Shown here piece by piece: positions 1 through 11,305 of a stretch of DNA of 64,000 nt; the first letter of the stretch is position 1, and each line of letters opens with the position of its first letter. The DNA is from Periconia sp. R9002. Lineage: Eukaryota > Ascomycota > Dothideomycetes > Pleosporales > Periconiaceae. The DNA lies in assembly GCA_023627715.1 (NCBI GenBank), contig JAMAHW010000018.1, forward strand, positions 1-64,000, written 5' to 3'. The position numbers and the translations under genes are program-made. The notes below the pieces were generated by a model. It searched no databases and was not told the DNA's origin. It saw only the letters and a list, made by a program, of their open reading frames with translations.

Positions 1-180
1 AGATAAGTATATAATAAGATAAATTAATTAGTATATATAACTAGTATATTATAAGATAAACTCTTATAGAGTTTATAAGTATATAGGAAAGAAGAGTATT
101 TATACTTTAGGTATAGGCTAGTATAGTTCTATAACTCTCTTAAGTAGCCTTCTACTCTAGAGACCCTAATATCTATAATA
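1..180 (-). repeat. Left LTR (3' LTR of the minus-strand element), lacking its first base
   Basis: Aligns without gaps to 8288-8467 with 13 differences, all transitions. The outer end lies one base before the window, judging by the T at 8287 in the other copy. The inner end at 178-180 reads ATA, which would be the RIPed form of a canonical CA end. This copy is the more AT-rich of the two. Confidence 0.9.
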
Positions 181-185
181 ATTAA

Positions 186-197
186 TCCCCTTTTTCT
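186..197 (-). other. Polypurine tract of the retrotransposon
   Basis: On the minus strand these 12 bases are all purines (AGAAAAAGGGGA), five bases before the left LTR begins. This is where a plus-strand primer tract is expected in a minus-strand LTR element. The run of four G kept its bases because RIP acts mainly on CpA/TpG. Confidence 0.7.
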
Positions 198-2075
198 AAA
201 AACTTATTTTAAGTTCTTAGAGTTATATATAAAGTTCTATATTCTAGAGTTTCTTTATAAACTACCTAAAGATATATTAAGTTATATACTTTTAAGTACT
301 ACTTATACTTTTTAGGTAAAGTAAGTATTTCTATATACTATAGTATTATAAGTAGGTCTTATAAGGCGTATAGAGTTACTCTAGGTAGTTACTAAAGCTC
401 TAAGTAGTTAAAGTTTTTATAATAGTAGATATACCTACACTTTTTTAGAGTTTTAGTAACTATTATATATAACTATTTACTACTTATTAGCTTATTTATT
501 AGGCTATTTAAGAGCTTACTTCTATTCTTAGTTTATTAGAAAAACTTTATAAAGTATTTAAAACTATTATAGGGCTTATTATCTATATAATTTATATAAT
601 AGACTTAACTATATTAGTTACCTATTATATCTACTTATAAAGTTATTTTTAGTAACTATTAGTTTATAAGTAATTTTATAACTTTAGTAATAAAGTAAAA
701 TAGGTTAGTACCTATCTACGTAGTATCTAGGTAATTTAATTTAATACCTTAGGTAAATTTACGTAGTATATATATAAATATAAGAGAGTTTTTTAAGGTT
801 AATTTAGTAAATTCTTTTTACTTTTTTTTATAGTTACCTAATTAGAAAGTATATAAAGCTTTTTAGGTAAGTCTATAAGTAGTGTATACTAAGTATAAAA
901 GCCTTTTATTTTTAAGCTTTTTAACTTTACTTTTAATACTATACTTTTTTTTATAGTATTTTTTAATACCTCTACCTATTTACTACTATCTACCTATTAT
1001 AATTCCTAAATACTAAGTTTCTAATACTATAATTTTAACTATAGTCTACTCTCTACCTAACTATTTATAAGCTTAGCCTAAGTTAGTTAAGTATTAGTAT
1101 ATACTATATTTACTTTTTTTTACTAAGAAAAATATAACGCTTAAAAATATTTATAAAGTTTTAAAAAAATATAATTACATCTATTAAAATATTTTTAGTA
1201 CTTATTTAGCCTACTATAAGAACTATACTACTTACGTCTTAGTATATATAATTCTCTACTAAACTTAGTCTACTTACTAACTATATAAGTTTTAGATAAT
1301 TTCTACTAAGCTTTTAACTTATTAACTTATTATATTTATACTACTAAGCGTGCGTTAGAGTGTTATAGTAATAATTTTAATAATTCTAAAGCTTTTAAGT
1401 AGTTAATATATATATACTAAATTACTATAGCTATTAATATTATTTATATTAATTTTAAAAAGTAGCTTAAGTAGGAGAATACTACTTTTAAGTTTTAGTT
1501 TTAAGCTTACGCTAATTTTTAAGATTAGAATTTTATATACTTTTAAGTATATTATTTTTTTTAAAAACTCTCTAAAGACTACTTAATACTAATACGCGTA
1601 GGTAGAAATAGAAGTTACTAGTTATACTTTTTTAGCTAATATAGTATTACTAGTAGAATTTAAGAACTATTTTATAGTAGTTAAAAGTAGAAATTAACCT
1701 AAGCTAAGTATAGTAAAGAATTATAAGCGTTAGTACTACTATTTTAGTACTAATATTTTTACTACTTCTATAACTAAACTTCTTATATTAACTTTAAAAG
1801 CTACTTTAGCTATTTTAGTAATAATAACTCTAAAAAAGGCGTCTTATTATCTAAAAATAATAACTAGTAATTCTAGAAGTTTAGGTTTTCTATAGTAGTT
1901 ATTAAGTAGAGTACTTAGTTACTTATATAATAGTTCTCTTAAGATAAATTTATAATACTATATTACTAAAGTTTTTAATTAACTTTTCTATATAATTTAC
2001 TTAAGTATATTTATCTAACTTTACTACTTATAGTATTAAAGTAGTCTATAAACTAAACTTTTCTTATTATATAAA

Positions 2076-2129
2076 GGCTTACCTTTCTATAACCTATAAG
2101 TAGGAGGGCTTACCTTTCTATAACTTATA
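2076..2129. repeat. Short direct repeat inside the retrotransposon
   Basis: Two copies of a 23-base unit starting GGCTTACCTTTC, at 2076-2098 and 2107-2129, have a 31-base period and differ at one C/T position. There are only two copies. The cause is unknown. Confidence 0.6.
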
Positions 2130-5100
2130 GGTTAAAAGCTACTTTACTAATTTTTTAAGTATAGGCGCTATAGCTACTCTTTTTTCTACTATAGTAGTTA
2201 CTCTCTAGAGCGTATTTATAGAGGTTCCTTTAAGTTACTTTTTTATTTTTTATTTCTATAGCTAGCTTCTTTTATAAAGTTTAATTTATTCTAAAATTTA
2301 TAAAATAGTTTAGGAGCGTTTAGACTTTTATATAGGTTTTAATATCTCTAGTAATTAGTTATTTAGCTTTTACTAGTACTTTTTAAGAAGCTCTTTATAA
2401 TTTACTAAGTTTAATTTAGGTTCCTAGGTATTAGAAGAGTTCTACTAGCCTAGCTATTTAATTAAAAAGTAGCTCCCTATTACTAATATTTTATAGGTAA
2501 AAATAGCTTTAGCCTTAAATATATCTTCTAGCTCTACTAAGCCTAGTTTAAAGTTTATAAATTTATTTAGTTTATTAAATTTTTTTAGAAGTAATATATA
2601 AAATATAGAGTATACCTAAAATATAGTTAGAAAGAAGTCTAGCTAGTAGGCTAGCCTACTTATCTACTCTAAAATTTTAAATAAGCTTAGGTATTAAGTA
2701 TCTAGTTTTTTACTTAAGCGTTTAGTTTTAATATTTTAGGCGCGTAAAAGAACTTAGTTATAGATATTATAAAACTTATTAGCTTTTTTTAAGTTATACT
2801 ATCTTTTCTATATCTATTAGGCTATCTTTAGTAAAGATAGTACTAATTTTTACTAAAAAGCTCTAGTATTTAGGTAATTTTCTACTACCTATTATATCTA
2901 TAGGGTTTTCTTAGTTATATTTTATATAAAAAATAGGAAGTAGAGCTACTCTATATCTAGTACTTTATTAAAACCTTTAAGTTTAATCTCTATAGCTAAC
3001 TTAATTAGTAAGTAGCTATAGCTTAAATATATTTTTAAGTTATACGTATACTCTACTATTAGTAAAAGAGTTACCTAATTATCTTATTAGTAGTTAATAT
3101 ATATACGTAAAAAAGATTCTAGTTCTTAGTTTTATCTTTCTATCTATTTATTAGTCTATAAGTAAAAGGTAGTACTTATTCTTAACTTAGTATTAATATA
3201 GAAGTATATATTTATCTAGAATTTACTAGTAAATACTAAGCCCTTATTAAAGATTAGTAAATTAAAAAAACTAACTTTTAGAAAGGCTTTTTTATAAAAG
3301 AGCGTAGCTAGCTATTTAGCTATAATTAACTTTTTAGTAGGGAAGTACTAAATATACTTTATAAAGTAGTCTACTAGTATAAGTACTATATTCTACTTCT
3401 CTCTTTTCTTTTTAACTAACGTAGGAAGGTTAGTAATAAAGTTAAGTAAGTAGTACCTCTAAAGTATACTTAGAAGTTAAATAAGTACTAATAATCTTTA
3501 AAGTTTATACTTTCTAGTTTTATTTACCTAGTAATTTATATATACTTTAATATAGTACTTAACGTTAACGTAGAGCTTATTCTAAAAGTACTTATATTAG
3601 AGTAAGTTAACTATTTTTTTAATACTATAGTATTCTAAGTATAAATTATTATAGTTTTTTTTTAAAAAAAGTGTACTTTAGAGCGCTATCTTGTAAGATC
3701 TATATCTTTTTTACTTATCTTAATAAGCTATAAGGGTCTTTAGACTAATTAGCTTTTTTATAAGCTTTACCTACCTCTTAGTTTTTAATTATTTATATAT
3801 AAGTAGGATAGGCTCTATCTTTTTTTTATATAGCCTAAATAAGTTCTATAAAGTTTTTTAAAAGCTTAAAATAGAAAAAGTTATCTTACTACGTAGTATC
3901 TAGTATAGTAATATATAATAAGTAGAAGTAATTAGAAGTAGAAACTATAGCTTTATCTACTTATTTACTTATACTTTATACTTTAAGTTTACTAGAGTTA
4001 TTAATATAGAACTAACTTTCTAATAGTAGCGTATAGCTAATTTTAATTATAGATCCTAAAGTAGTTTAGTTTAGAATATTAGTAAGACCTTTTTAGTAAG
4101 CGCTTAAAGTATAGGCGTAGCCTTAATTATTCTTTACTATAACTCTTTTAGCGTATTATACTATAGACTTTTAAAAAGTCTATACTTAAAGTTTATTTTA
4201 GAGTATAAAAAGTATTATATTTTTAATAAGCTATACTTTTCTAAGCTAAAATTTTTTAGCGTAATCTAGCTACTATAAAGAGGCGTCTACTAAGTTTTTA
4301 ATACTTAGTTTATAATATATTTTAAAGTTAAACTAAGCTAGCTCTTTTACCTAATATATTTACTTAAGAGAGAAAGTCTTAGTACTTATAAAATACTTTA
4401 AGTTATTATAGTTAGTAAGTACTTAGATTATACTTAAAGCGTACTTAAAATAGTATTACTAGTACTTAAAGTAGTCTACTATTACCTATAGTTCTTTATT
4501 ATAGGTATTCTATTTAACTTATAATCTAGTAAACTTTCTACTATAAAAAGTAACTAGTTACTAATACCTATTTATATTATTTATAGATACTTAGAGCTAG
4601 AGAATAATACTTACTATAGTAAAGTTAGAGGCGTTTATTTAGAGTATAACTAGTTTATATAAGTTAAAGTACTATAGTACTAAAGCTTTAAAAAATTTCT
4701 TTCTTAACTTATAAAAAAAGTTTTAGATATCTACTAGCTATAACTAAAAAAGATACTACTTTATAGAGCTCTTTCTTAGCTTTTGCTTTCCTTTTAGGGC
4801 TTACTTAGAAAGTATATAGTTTAGTAGTATAGCTACTACGCGCGTTATATATTCTACTATAAAGTATACTACTTTAGAGTAGTTATAAATAAATCTATAG
4901 TAAAAGTTATAAAACTTAAAAAAAACTTAGATTTCTTAATATAATTTTAGCTTAAGCTATTTTTTAACTATATAGATTTATTCTTTATCTATAACTACCC
5001 CCTTAGAAGTAATAATAAAGCCTAGAAACTCTACTAATTTTATAGAGAAAAAGTACTTTAAAGCTTTAGTATAGAGCTTAAATTTCTATAGTTTCTTAAA

Positions 5101-5139
5101 TACTTAATAAATATACTACTTATAGTTTTCCTCTTTTTT

Positions 5140-5500
5140 AGAGTAGATAATTATATTATCTAGGTATATAATATAAGTAACGTTAAGAAGGCCTTCTAGG
5201 TATTTATAAATATAGGCTTAGAAAGTAGCTAGTATATTAGCTAGGCTAAAAAGTATAATATTATATTTATAATACCTATAGTAAGTTTTAAACGCTATTT
5301 TTTATTTATTACCTAGTTTAATATAAATATAGTAGTAGGCGTTCTATAAGTTAAATTTTAAAAATACTATAGCTTTTAAAAGCCTTTCTATTATTTCTCT
5401 AACTAGAGAAATAAAGTACTAGTTCTTAATTATAATCTTATTTAAGCTCCTATAGTCTATATAAAGGTATAGTATACTATCTACTTTAAAGATAAAAAGA
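5140..5500 (-). pseudogene. Reverse transcriptase domain remnant (Ty3/Gypsy type)
   Basis: Read on the minus strand, 5499 to about 5430 gives LFIFKVDS followed by LYIDYRSLNK, matching the usual LF..K.D..LR...DYR.LN block of Gypsy reverse transcriptases. At 5166-5155 the catalytic box reads YLDN, and IIIYS follows. The second catalytic Asp has become Asn, the expected G-to-A product of RIP. Stop codons interrupt the frame, for example just after the KN that follows the DYR block. No function is possible. RNase H and integrase should lie at lower coordinates but were not resolved. Confidence 0.8.
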
Positions 5501-8286
5501 ATAAGTAATTTTACTAGGAACTTATTAGATTATATTTAGCTTTTTTTTTAAGTAGTAACTAAGTATTTTTTTAAAATCTCTAACTCTTATATAGAGAGAT
5601 TATAGATTAGTTAATTTAAAGGAGTAGAACCTAGTTCTAAATTAATAAAGTAATCTAAGTCTATATATAGTAGAAGTATACTTACTTACTAGCTATTAAA
5701 AATATCTAATATATTATAGTATACTTTTAGTATTTACTTTTAATCTAAAAAGTCTATTTTTTCTAGTATAGTAGTTATAGAACCTACTAGAGCTAAACTT
5801 AAAAAGGCGCTATAGTAATTTTCTATAACTCTAAGTAGAGTAGCTAAAAAGTCTTTTATAAGAGTAGGATTTTTATAGTAATATATTACTTTAGCTATTA
5901 CTTTATAGGGAAGCTAATAAAGGTTTAGAATTCTTTAAACTATATTATTTAGTCTAGTTTCTACTTTATAAGATAGGTTCTATAGCTAAAATAAGTTTTC
6001 CTAACTCTAAATACTATTATAGAAGTACTTATTACTTTTTCTAAAAGCGCCTATTTTTATTTTATTAAAAGTTTAGGAGGTTCCTTTAGTAGTAGTAAAG
6101 TAGTTTTACTTTATTACTTTAAGTTTTACTTTTAAGATAACTCTAGTAATAAAAGTTCTAAAATATAGCGTATATACTATCTTACTTTAATTAACTATAT
6201 AACTAAAGTTACTTATATTATTAATTATTTTAATTCTATCTAAAGCTATAGCTTTTTATTCTTACTATATAAAGTTCCCTTTTTAAAGATTAATAGTAGC
6301 GTCTACCTAGTATTACTATAGTAGTCTAAAGATAGTTTTATATCTTATTATATAGATAAACTAAAATATTTAGTTTTTAATTATATAAGGCGTGCCTTTA
6401 TAATCTTTAACTATAGTTATTAAAAGATATAGCTTAAGTAGGTATAGTATTTATTTTAATACTTAGTAGGCTTATTTTAGCTTAATATTAGTAGTCTCTT
6501 TAAAGCTCTAGTAACTTATAAAGTCTACTAAAATAAAGTTTAAGTCTAAGTTAGTATTATAGAGTCTTTAGGCTATAGCTAAAACTAAGTTAAATAAGTA
6601 TATAGTAAAAGTTACTTCTATATAAAGTTTTTCTCCTAACTTTATATATTACTTTAGCTCTAGTAGTACTTCTAATAAGTTAGCTACTAGAGCTAAAAGT
6701 TTCTTACTTCTAATTAAAGCTTATTAGGCTTACTAAAAAGAGAAGCTACTTTCTACTACCTTTAGTTACTTTATTAATTAGGCCTACTATCCTCTCTAAA
6801 GTTATTATAGCTTAAAAATACTTAACTAGCTCTTTAAGTAGGTTTTTAAAACCTCTTTTTAGAGAGACCTCTTTTTTTAGATTATTTTTTAAATAAATCT
6901 AAGTAGCTCTTAAAAGAGAAGTTAGGCCTTTTACTACCTATAGTACTACTAAGAGTTACTTAAAATATAATTACTATAATAAGTTCTATATTATATATAG
7001 CGTACTCTATATCTATATAGAACGTAATTATTCTTAATTAGCTTTACTAGCTAATTTCTATTCTAATATAGTAAGGAGCTTTACTCTAAACTATAATTAG
7101 CTTTAGCTAATTACTTTTATAGCTCTTTATAAAAGGGCGTTTAGTAAGTTTCTCTTTTATATTTTAAAAGTAATTAATAAATATATTATATTTATTTTTT
7201 TTATACTATTTAGCTATAAAAAATCTTTAGTAAGCTTTATATTATATAAGTACTAAGTCCTCTATAAGCGCTCTAAGCTATACTTAGAAATTTACTTAAG
7301 TATTAATATAGCTTTTAGTAATAGCTTATTCTATTAACTATCTATAAAAGTTATATTTAATTTACTATATAGCTTAGTATAAGTATTCTTTTATTTTAGC
7401 TATAGCTATATTAGTAATAAACGTAGTATTTACGTTTCTATACTACTAGTTTAGTTAACTAGCTATAAGTACTTTACCTTTTTCTCTAAGTTAGGGTACT
7501 CTTATAAATTAGATTAAAGATCTAATTCTATTAGAGATATTTTAGGCTTAAGTTATACTAAGCTTAAAGAAAGAGTAGAGCTAATCTACTATAGTAGTTT
7601 ATAAGTAGTAAAAGAGTTTAATATTTTTTTATTATTTTTTAAGTACCTCTATAAAGGCTTCTAATATAGTTAGAGTAAAAAGTTTTTATATCTCTCTTAT
7701 TAATAAATTACTTATAGTTAATTCTATTAATAGGCTTATAATAGGCACTTCTAATACTAGAGAGTTACTATATACTATACTTTAGGTAGTATAGAGAGAG
7801 TTTATACTTCCTTATATAGGTTATTTTTTTACTTAAAAGAACTACCTCTATTTAGGGATAGTATTATTTAGTTAACTTATATTAGCCTACCTAGGCTCTC
7901 TCTATAAAAGTACTAATATAGTTATACTTATAGAAGATTTACCTTAGTAAATTTTAGAGTTAAAAAAAAGCCCTCTATTATAAATTTTTTTATTAGTGCT
8001 AGCCTCTACTTTATTATTAAAAGAGAAAATATTATTCTTTTATACTATTAAAGTATAGTTTATAGAGGAATTAGGCTATAAAAAGTTTTTTTTCTAATTT
8101 TTCTAGGTAACCCTTCTACGTTTTATAGAGAAAGCTATAAGTATAGCCTAATATTATAATATATATAGAAAGTACTTAAAAAGAGCTTTACTCTAAGCTA
8201 TACTTCTTTAGTAAAAGTAGTAGAGGTCTAATTAATTTAGCTATCCTTTTAGGAAAAAATTAAAGAGTTTAAATTATAAAGAGTAT

Positions 8287-8467
8287 TAGATAAGTATATA
8301 ATAAGATAAATTAATTAGTATATATAACTAGTATATTATAAGATAAACTCTTATAGAGTTTATAGGTATATAGGAAAGAAAAGTATTTATACCCTAGGTA
8401 CAGGCTAGTGTAGTCCTATAACCCTTCTAAGTAGCCTCCTACTCTAGGGACTCTAATATCTATAATA
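8287..8467 (-). repeat. Right LTR (5' LTR of the minus-strand element)
   Basis: Second copy of the 181-bp LTR. It starts TAG at 8287, probably a RIPed TG end, and closes ATA at 8465-8467. At 10 of the 13 positions that differ from the left copy, this one keeps G or C, so it is less mutated. The five bases AATAG at 8468-8472 would be the target-site duplication. The partner copy lies outside the window. Confidence 0.88.
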
Positions 8468-9265
8468 AATAGAGCTACTTTTTAATTACCTAGATATAAA
8501 ATTATATAGATAAAGCTATAATAATACTAAAAAACTACTACTAATTTATAAGCTATTAGTAGAGAAAAAGGCCTATTATAAAAGTTATCTTATAAAAGTT
8601 AAAAGTAAAAGTAAGAAAATTTAGTACTTAGTAGGTTTATAGTAAAAGCTAGTATTATTATATTAGTTAGGGATAAAGCTATAGTTACGTATAATTAATA
8701 AATATAAGATATAGGATATAATATTTATCTAAGAGTAATCTAGATATTTAAAAAGGTTAAATAGAAAGATAAATTATAAAAAGACGTTAAATAAAGATAA
8801 AAAAAAGTTTCTAAAAGAGGCTAGTAAGCTAGAGTTTAGTTTATAGCTTATATAGATATAGCGTATATAATTATATATTTAGACTTATTATTAAAAAGCT
8901 ATAAGATTAAATAATATAGATATTATAGTAGCTTTAAAAGCTTAAGTACTATAAATAGAATAAAAAGAATATAATATAGTTTTATTAACTATCTAGAGTA
9001 ATAGCTCTAAGCCCTAGTAATTACTAGAAGGGTAAAAGAGTTAGATAGTATAAATATAATTTAAGTTATTATAGTAGCTTTAAAGCTATAAGTACTATAA
9101 ATAGAATAGAAAGAATACTTTATTAACTATATAAAGTAATAGCTCTAAGCTTTAGTAATTACTAAAAGAGTAAAAGAGTCTTAACTTTTTAATAATAACT
9201 TAGTTAGTTTACTTTTACTACTACTTTTTAATATTAATTATATAATTTTAGAGTAAAGAATAGAA
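8468..9265. other. RIPed AT-rich flank outside the LTR element, up to the isochore edge
   Basis: This stretch has the same composition as the retrotransposon: TA-rich, nearly no CpA or TpG, no open frame. It lies outside the LTR pair, so it is either a different degraded repeat or DNA caught by RIP spreading. It contains the tandem duplication at 8921-9179. Composition switches to normal within a few tens of bases around 9260-9300. Confidence 0.75.
8921..9179. repeat. Degraded tandem duplication of ~115 bp
   Basis: Copy one is about 8921-9041 and copy two about 9067-9179. Both run from TATTATAGTAGCTTTAAA through AGTACTATAAATAGAATA to AGTAATTACTA and GTAAAAGAGT. They differ by transitions and a few small gaps. 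About 25 bases separate them. No coding potential is visible. Confidence 0.8.
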
Positions 9266-9319
9266 TATTGTACATTGCTATTATTAAGCAAGAGAGATAC
9301 GCTACTATACACTAGGGGT

Positions 9320-10450
9320 TCAACGCTCAGCTAGCATGTTCTTAACCGAGTGCCAATATGGCTTATCAACTGCACCTTGAACTTCCTCTTTTGCCAACCA
9401 TTTAAAGTCGGTAAGACCTAACGTATTACCTTCGAGGTTGGCCTGGCCCGCCATGATGCGCGCCTTCATGAAGAACGTCTTGGCACCCAGCTCCTTGAGA
9501 CCGGACAGGGTGTTGATAGCGTCTAGGTAGTCTTGTTGATAGTACCCAATGGGTGCGTTCCCAACAACCCAGGTGTTCATGTTCTCGCCACAGGATTCAG
9601 TCAAGACACGGCCGGCTGCCTATTCATGGTTAGTTCTATTATGGCTAAAGGGATCCGGAACATACGGAATGCAATGTCTCTTTGCCAAAGGTATCCTGGG
9701 GAAAAATCCAACGACCTTCTTGATTCTTTACCAACAAGTACAAGGTCCTCTGCAACAGCCTATTGAGACTCTTAACGTCGTTCTTCAAGTCGGCCTCCGT
9801 GACTCTTGGCATGGGTCTTTCGATCTTGTCCTCTGCCTTTTTTGCATTTGATGCCCCTGGAATGGATTCCGCGTCCTCGCCATCCTGGGCGCCGGTTTGT
9901 TCTGCGTCCTCGATCAATTTCTCGACCTGGTGATGAATGTCGCTTTCCTTTGCTCCCATAAGCAGCTCATCGTTCCATGCCTCTTCACCGTACCCCTTGT
10001 ACCGTCCAATGTCTCTAGCAGGGGTCAACCTTTGTTTTATCTTACGCTTCCATTCAAGATCTGCAGCTGTTCGTTTCTTATAATAGAAGTAGCGCGTGAA
10101 AGGAAGGGCCGTTCGTTCGTTGAGACGGCGTTGATACAGAAAAAACGCGGACTCAAAGGGATGTAGATCGCGCGTTATCTGCGGTGGACGGGAGAGAACG
10201 ACACCCGCTTTGATACCGTACGAGAATTGGGGAGATGATTGAGCAACCGGAGGAATGTTTCGCAAAGTTTGGTCGTCAGTTGGTGGAGCGGATGCGGCTG
10301 CCGATGCGTACTTGCGGGAAAGGGTGTCTTTACAGGACCGGCACAGGGAACGGACTTGATTCATTAGCTGGGCATCATCAATTTTGCTCGAGGAAGATAC
10401 ACACCTGCCGTGGCGGCTAACCGTCTCGTCGTCTGCTGGCCCGTATTCAT
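9320..10450 (-). CDS. MRPL17: Mitochondrial large-subunit ribosomal protein mL46 (L17/L46 family)
   Basis: Structural protein of the mitochondrial large ribosomal subunit. The model is complement(join(9320..9619, 9666..10354, 10405..10450)), 344 residues. The N-terminus is basic and Ser/Ala-rich (matrix targeting). The C-terminal part carries the Nudix-like L46 fold, with LYLLVKN, GRWIFPQ and TWVVGNAPIGYY. The 46-nt intron at 9620-9665 is clear, with GTATGT, ACTAAC and TAG. The upstream 50-nt intron (10355-10404) is inferred: it joins a short ATG exon in frame. Without it, translation could begin at the ATG at 10364 (MNQVRSLC), adding three codons to the 10354 exon. The gene ends only about 55 bases from the RIPed block. 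It is divergent from CCT8. Identity is firm; the first exon is less so. Confidence 0.88.
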
Positions 10451-11305
10451 TGCTGCACCCCCGTGTCGAGTAGGAGGATGAACTAACGTGAGCAGCTTCA
10501 CCCGAAACTTTTCGCGGAGCGGAGGTGCATCGATTCAGGTTAGTGCATCACGTGGGCGCTAGCGCTCCACCCGGAATGTTTTATTTTGCCACTCCCATCC
10601 ACGAACCCCCCTTCTTCCATCAATCATGGCATGAATCCTTATCCCCAGTATGCTCACCATCTATGAGAGTCTGGTCATTTACGAGTGCCTATATTGAATT
10701 GGGCAGTCTTTTCGCTAGCGGTACCTTCATACATCGTATTCCAAGGCGTACGGCTAGATAGATCTCGCCCACATTACATTTGCGCACCCATGTATTATTG
10801 ATTTTGTTTCCTTGCCCATTCTCTTTGCAAGGGAATACTCGTCGTGAATGGGATGATAGAGAGCCGGGCCGAACGCCTTCTCTAGCATCAACGATCAAAT
10901 TACCCTATCCCGCTATTCGAAAGACCATGCCGTCGCGCATGCTTCACTCTGTGTGCGACCGTAGCAACTTATGTGCATCACACATCTGGGCACCCAAGGC
11001 CACTTACGCTTCTAGTGTAGACCGTGCTGTCAACAGTCCTTGCATGGTGATGGGTATGCGATGATCAAGAGCCGAAAAACAATTGATTCGGAATATTGAT
11101 TTCATTATGTTCGTCCCAACTTCTACCAACACACGTAGGCACAGGTAGTAGCAGCATTGATACGCTCAAGTTGTGTAGTCAGCCAGTCGGCGACGACTTT
11201 CGCCGTGCTCGCCAAGCCCTATACCTCGATTTTTGAAGATCCAACGCGTCCCCGCGAACTTCCCAGGCAACATCTCACATAACCACCACACGCCCAGGAG
11301 CAAAA
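10451..11305. promoter_or_regulatory. Divergent intergenic region, mL46 / CCT8
   Basis: About 855 bases lie between two start codons facing away from each other, so both promoters must lie here. Open frames inside are short and unlike known proteins. No specific site was recognised. Confidence 0.5.

Larger units (their letters stand above)
1..8467 (-). mobile_element. RIP-degraded Ty3/Gypsy-type LTR retrotransposon
   Basis: Two matching 181-bp terminal repeats (left copy from just outside the window to 180, right copy 8287-8467) enclose about 8.1 kb of very AT-rich DNA. The element reads on the minus strand: a purine tract sits just inside the left LTR, and a reverse transcriptase remnant with DYRSLN and YLDN motifs reads leftward at about 5500-5140. 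The YLDD-type box and the order of motifs point to Ty3/Gypsy rather than Ty1/Copia. CpA and TpG are almost absent; only about a dozen were found by eye, while CpG is still common. That is the signature of C-to-T change in CpA context on both strands (RIP). No open frame of 60 codons survives and I found no ATG on the plus strand, so the element is dead. Gag, protease and integrase regions could not be delimited. Confidence 0.9.

Noticed and set aside
2076..2129. Possible CRISPR-like spaced repeat
   Set aside because: Only two copies with an 8-base gap, inside a RIPed retrotransposon of a eukaryote.
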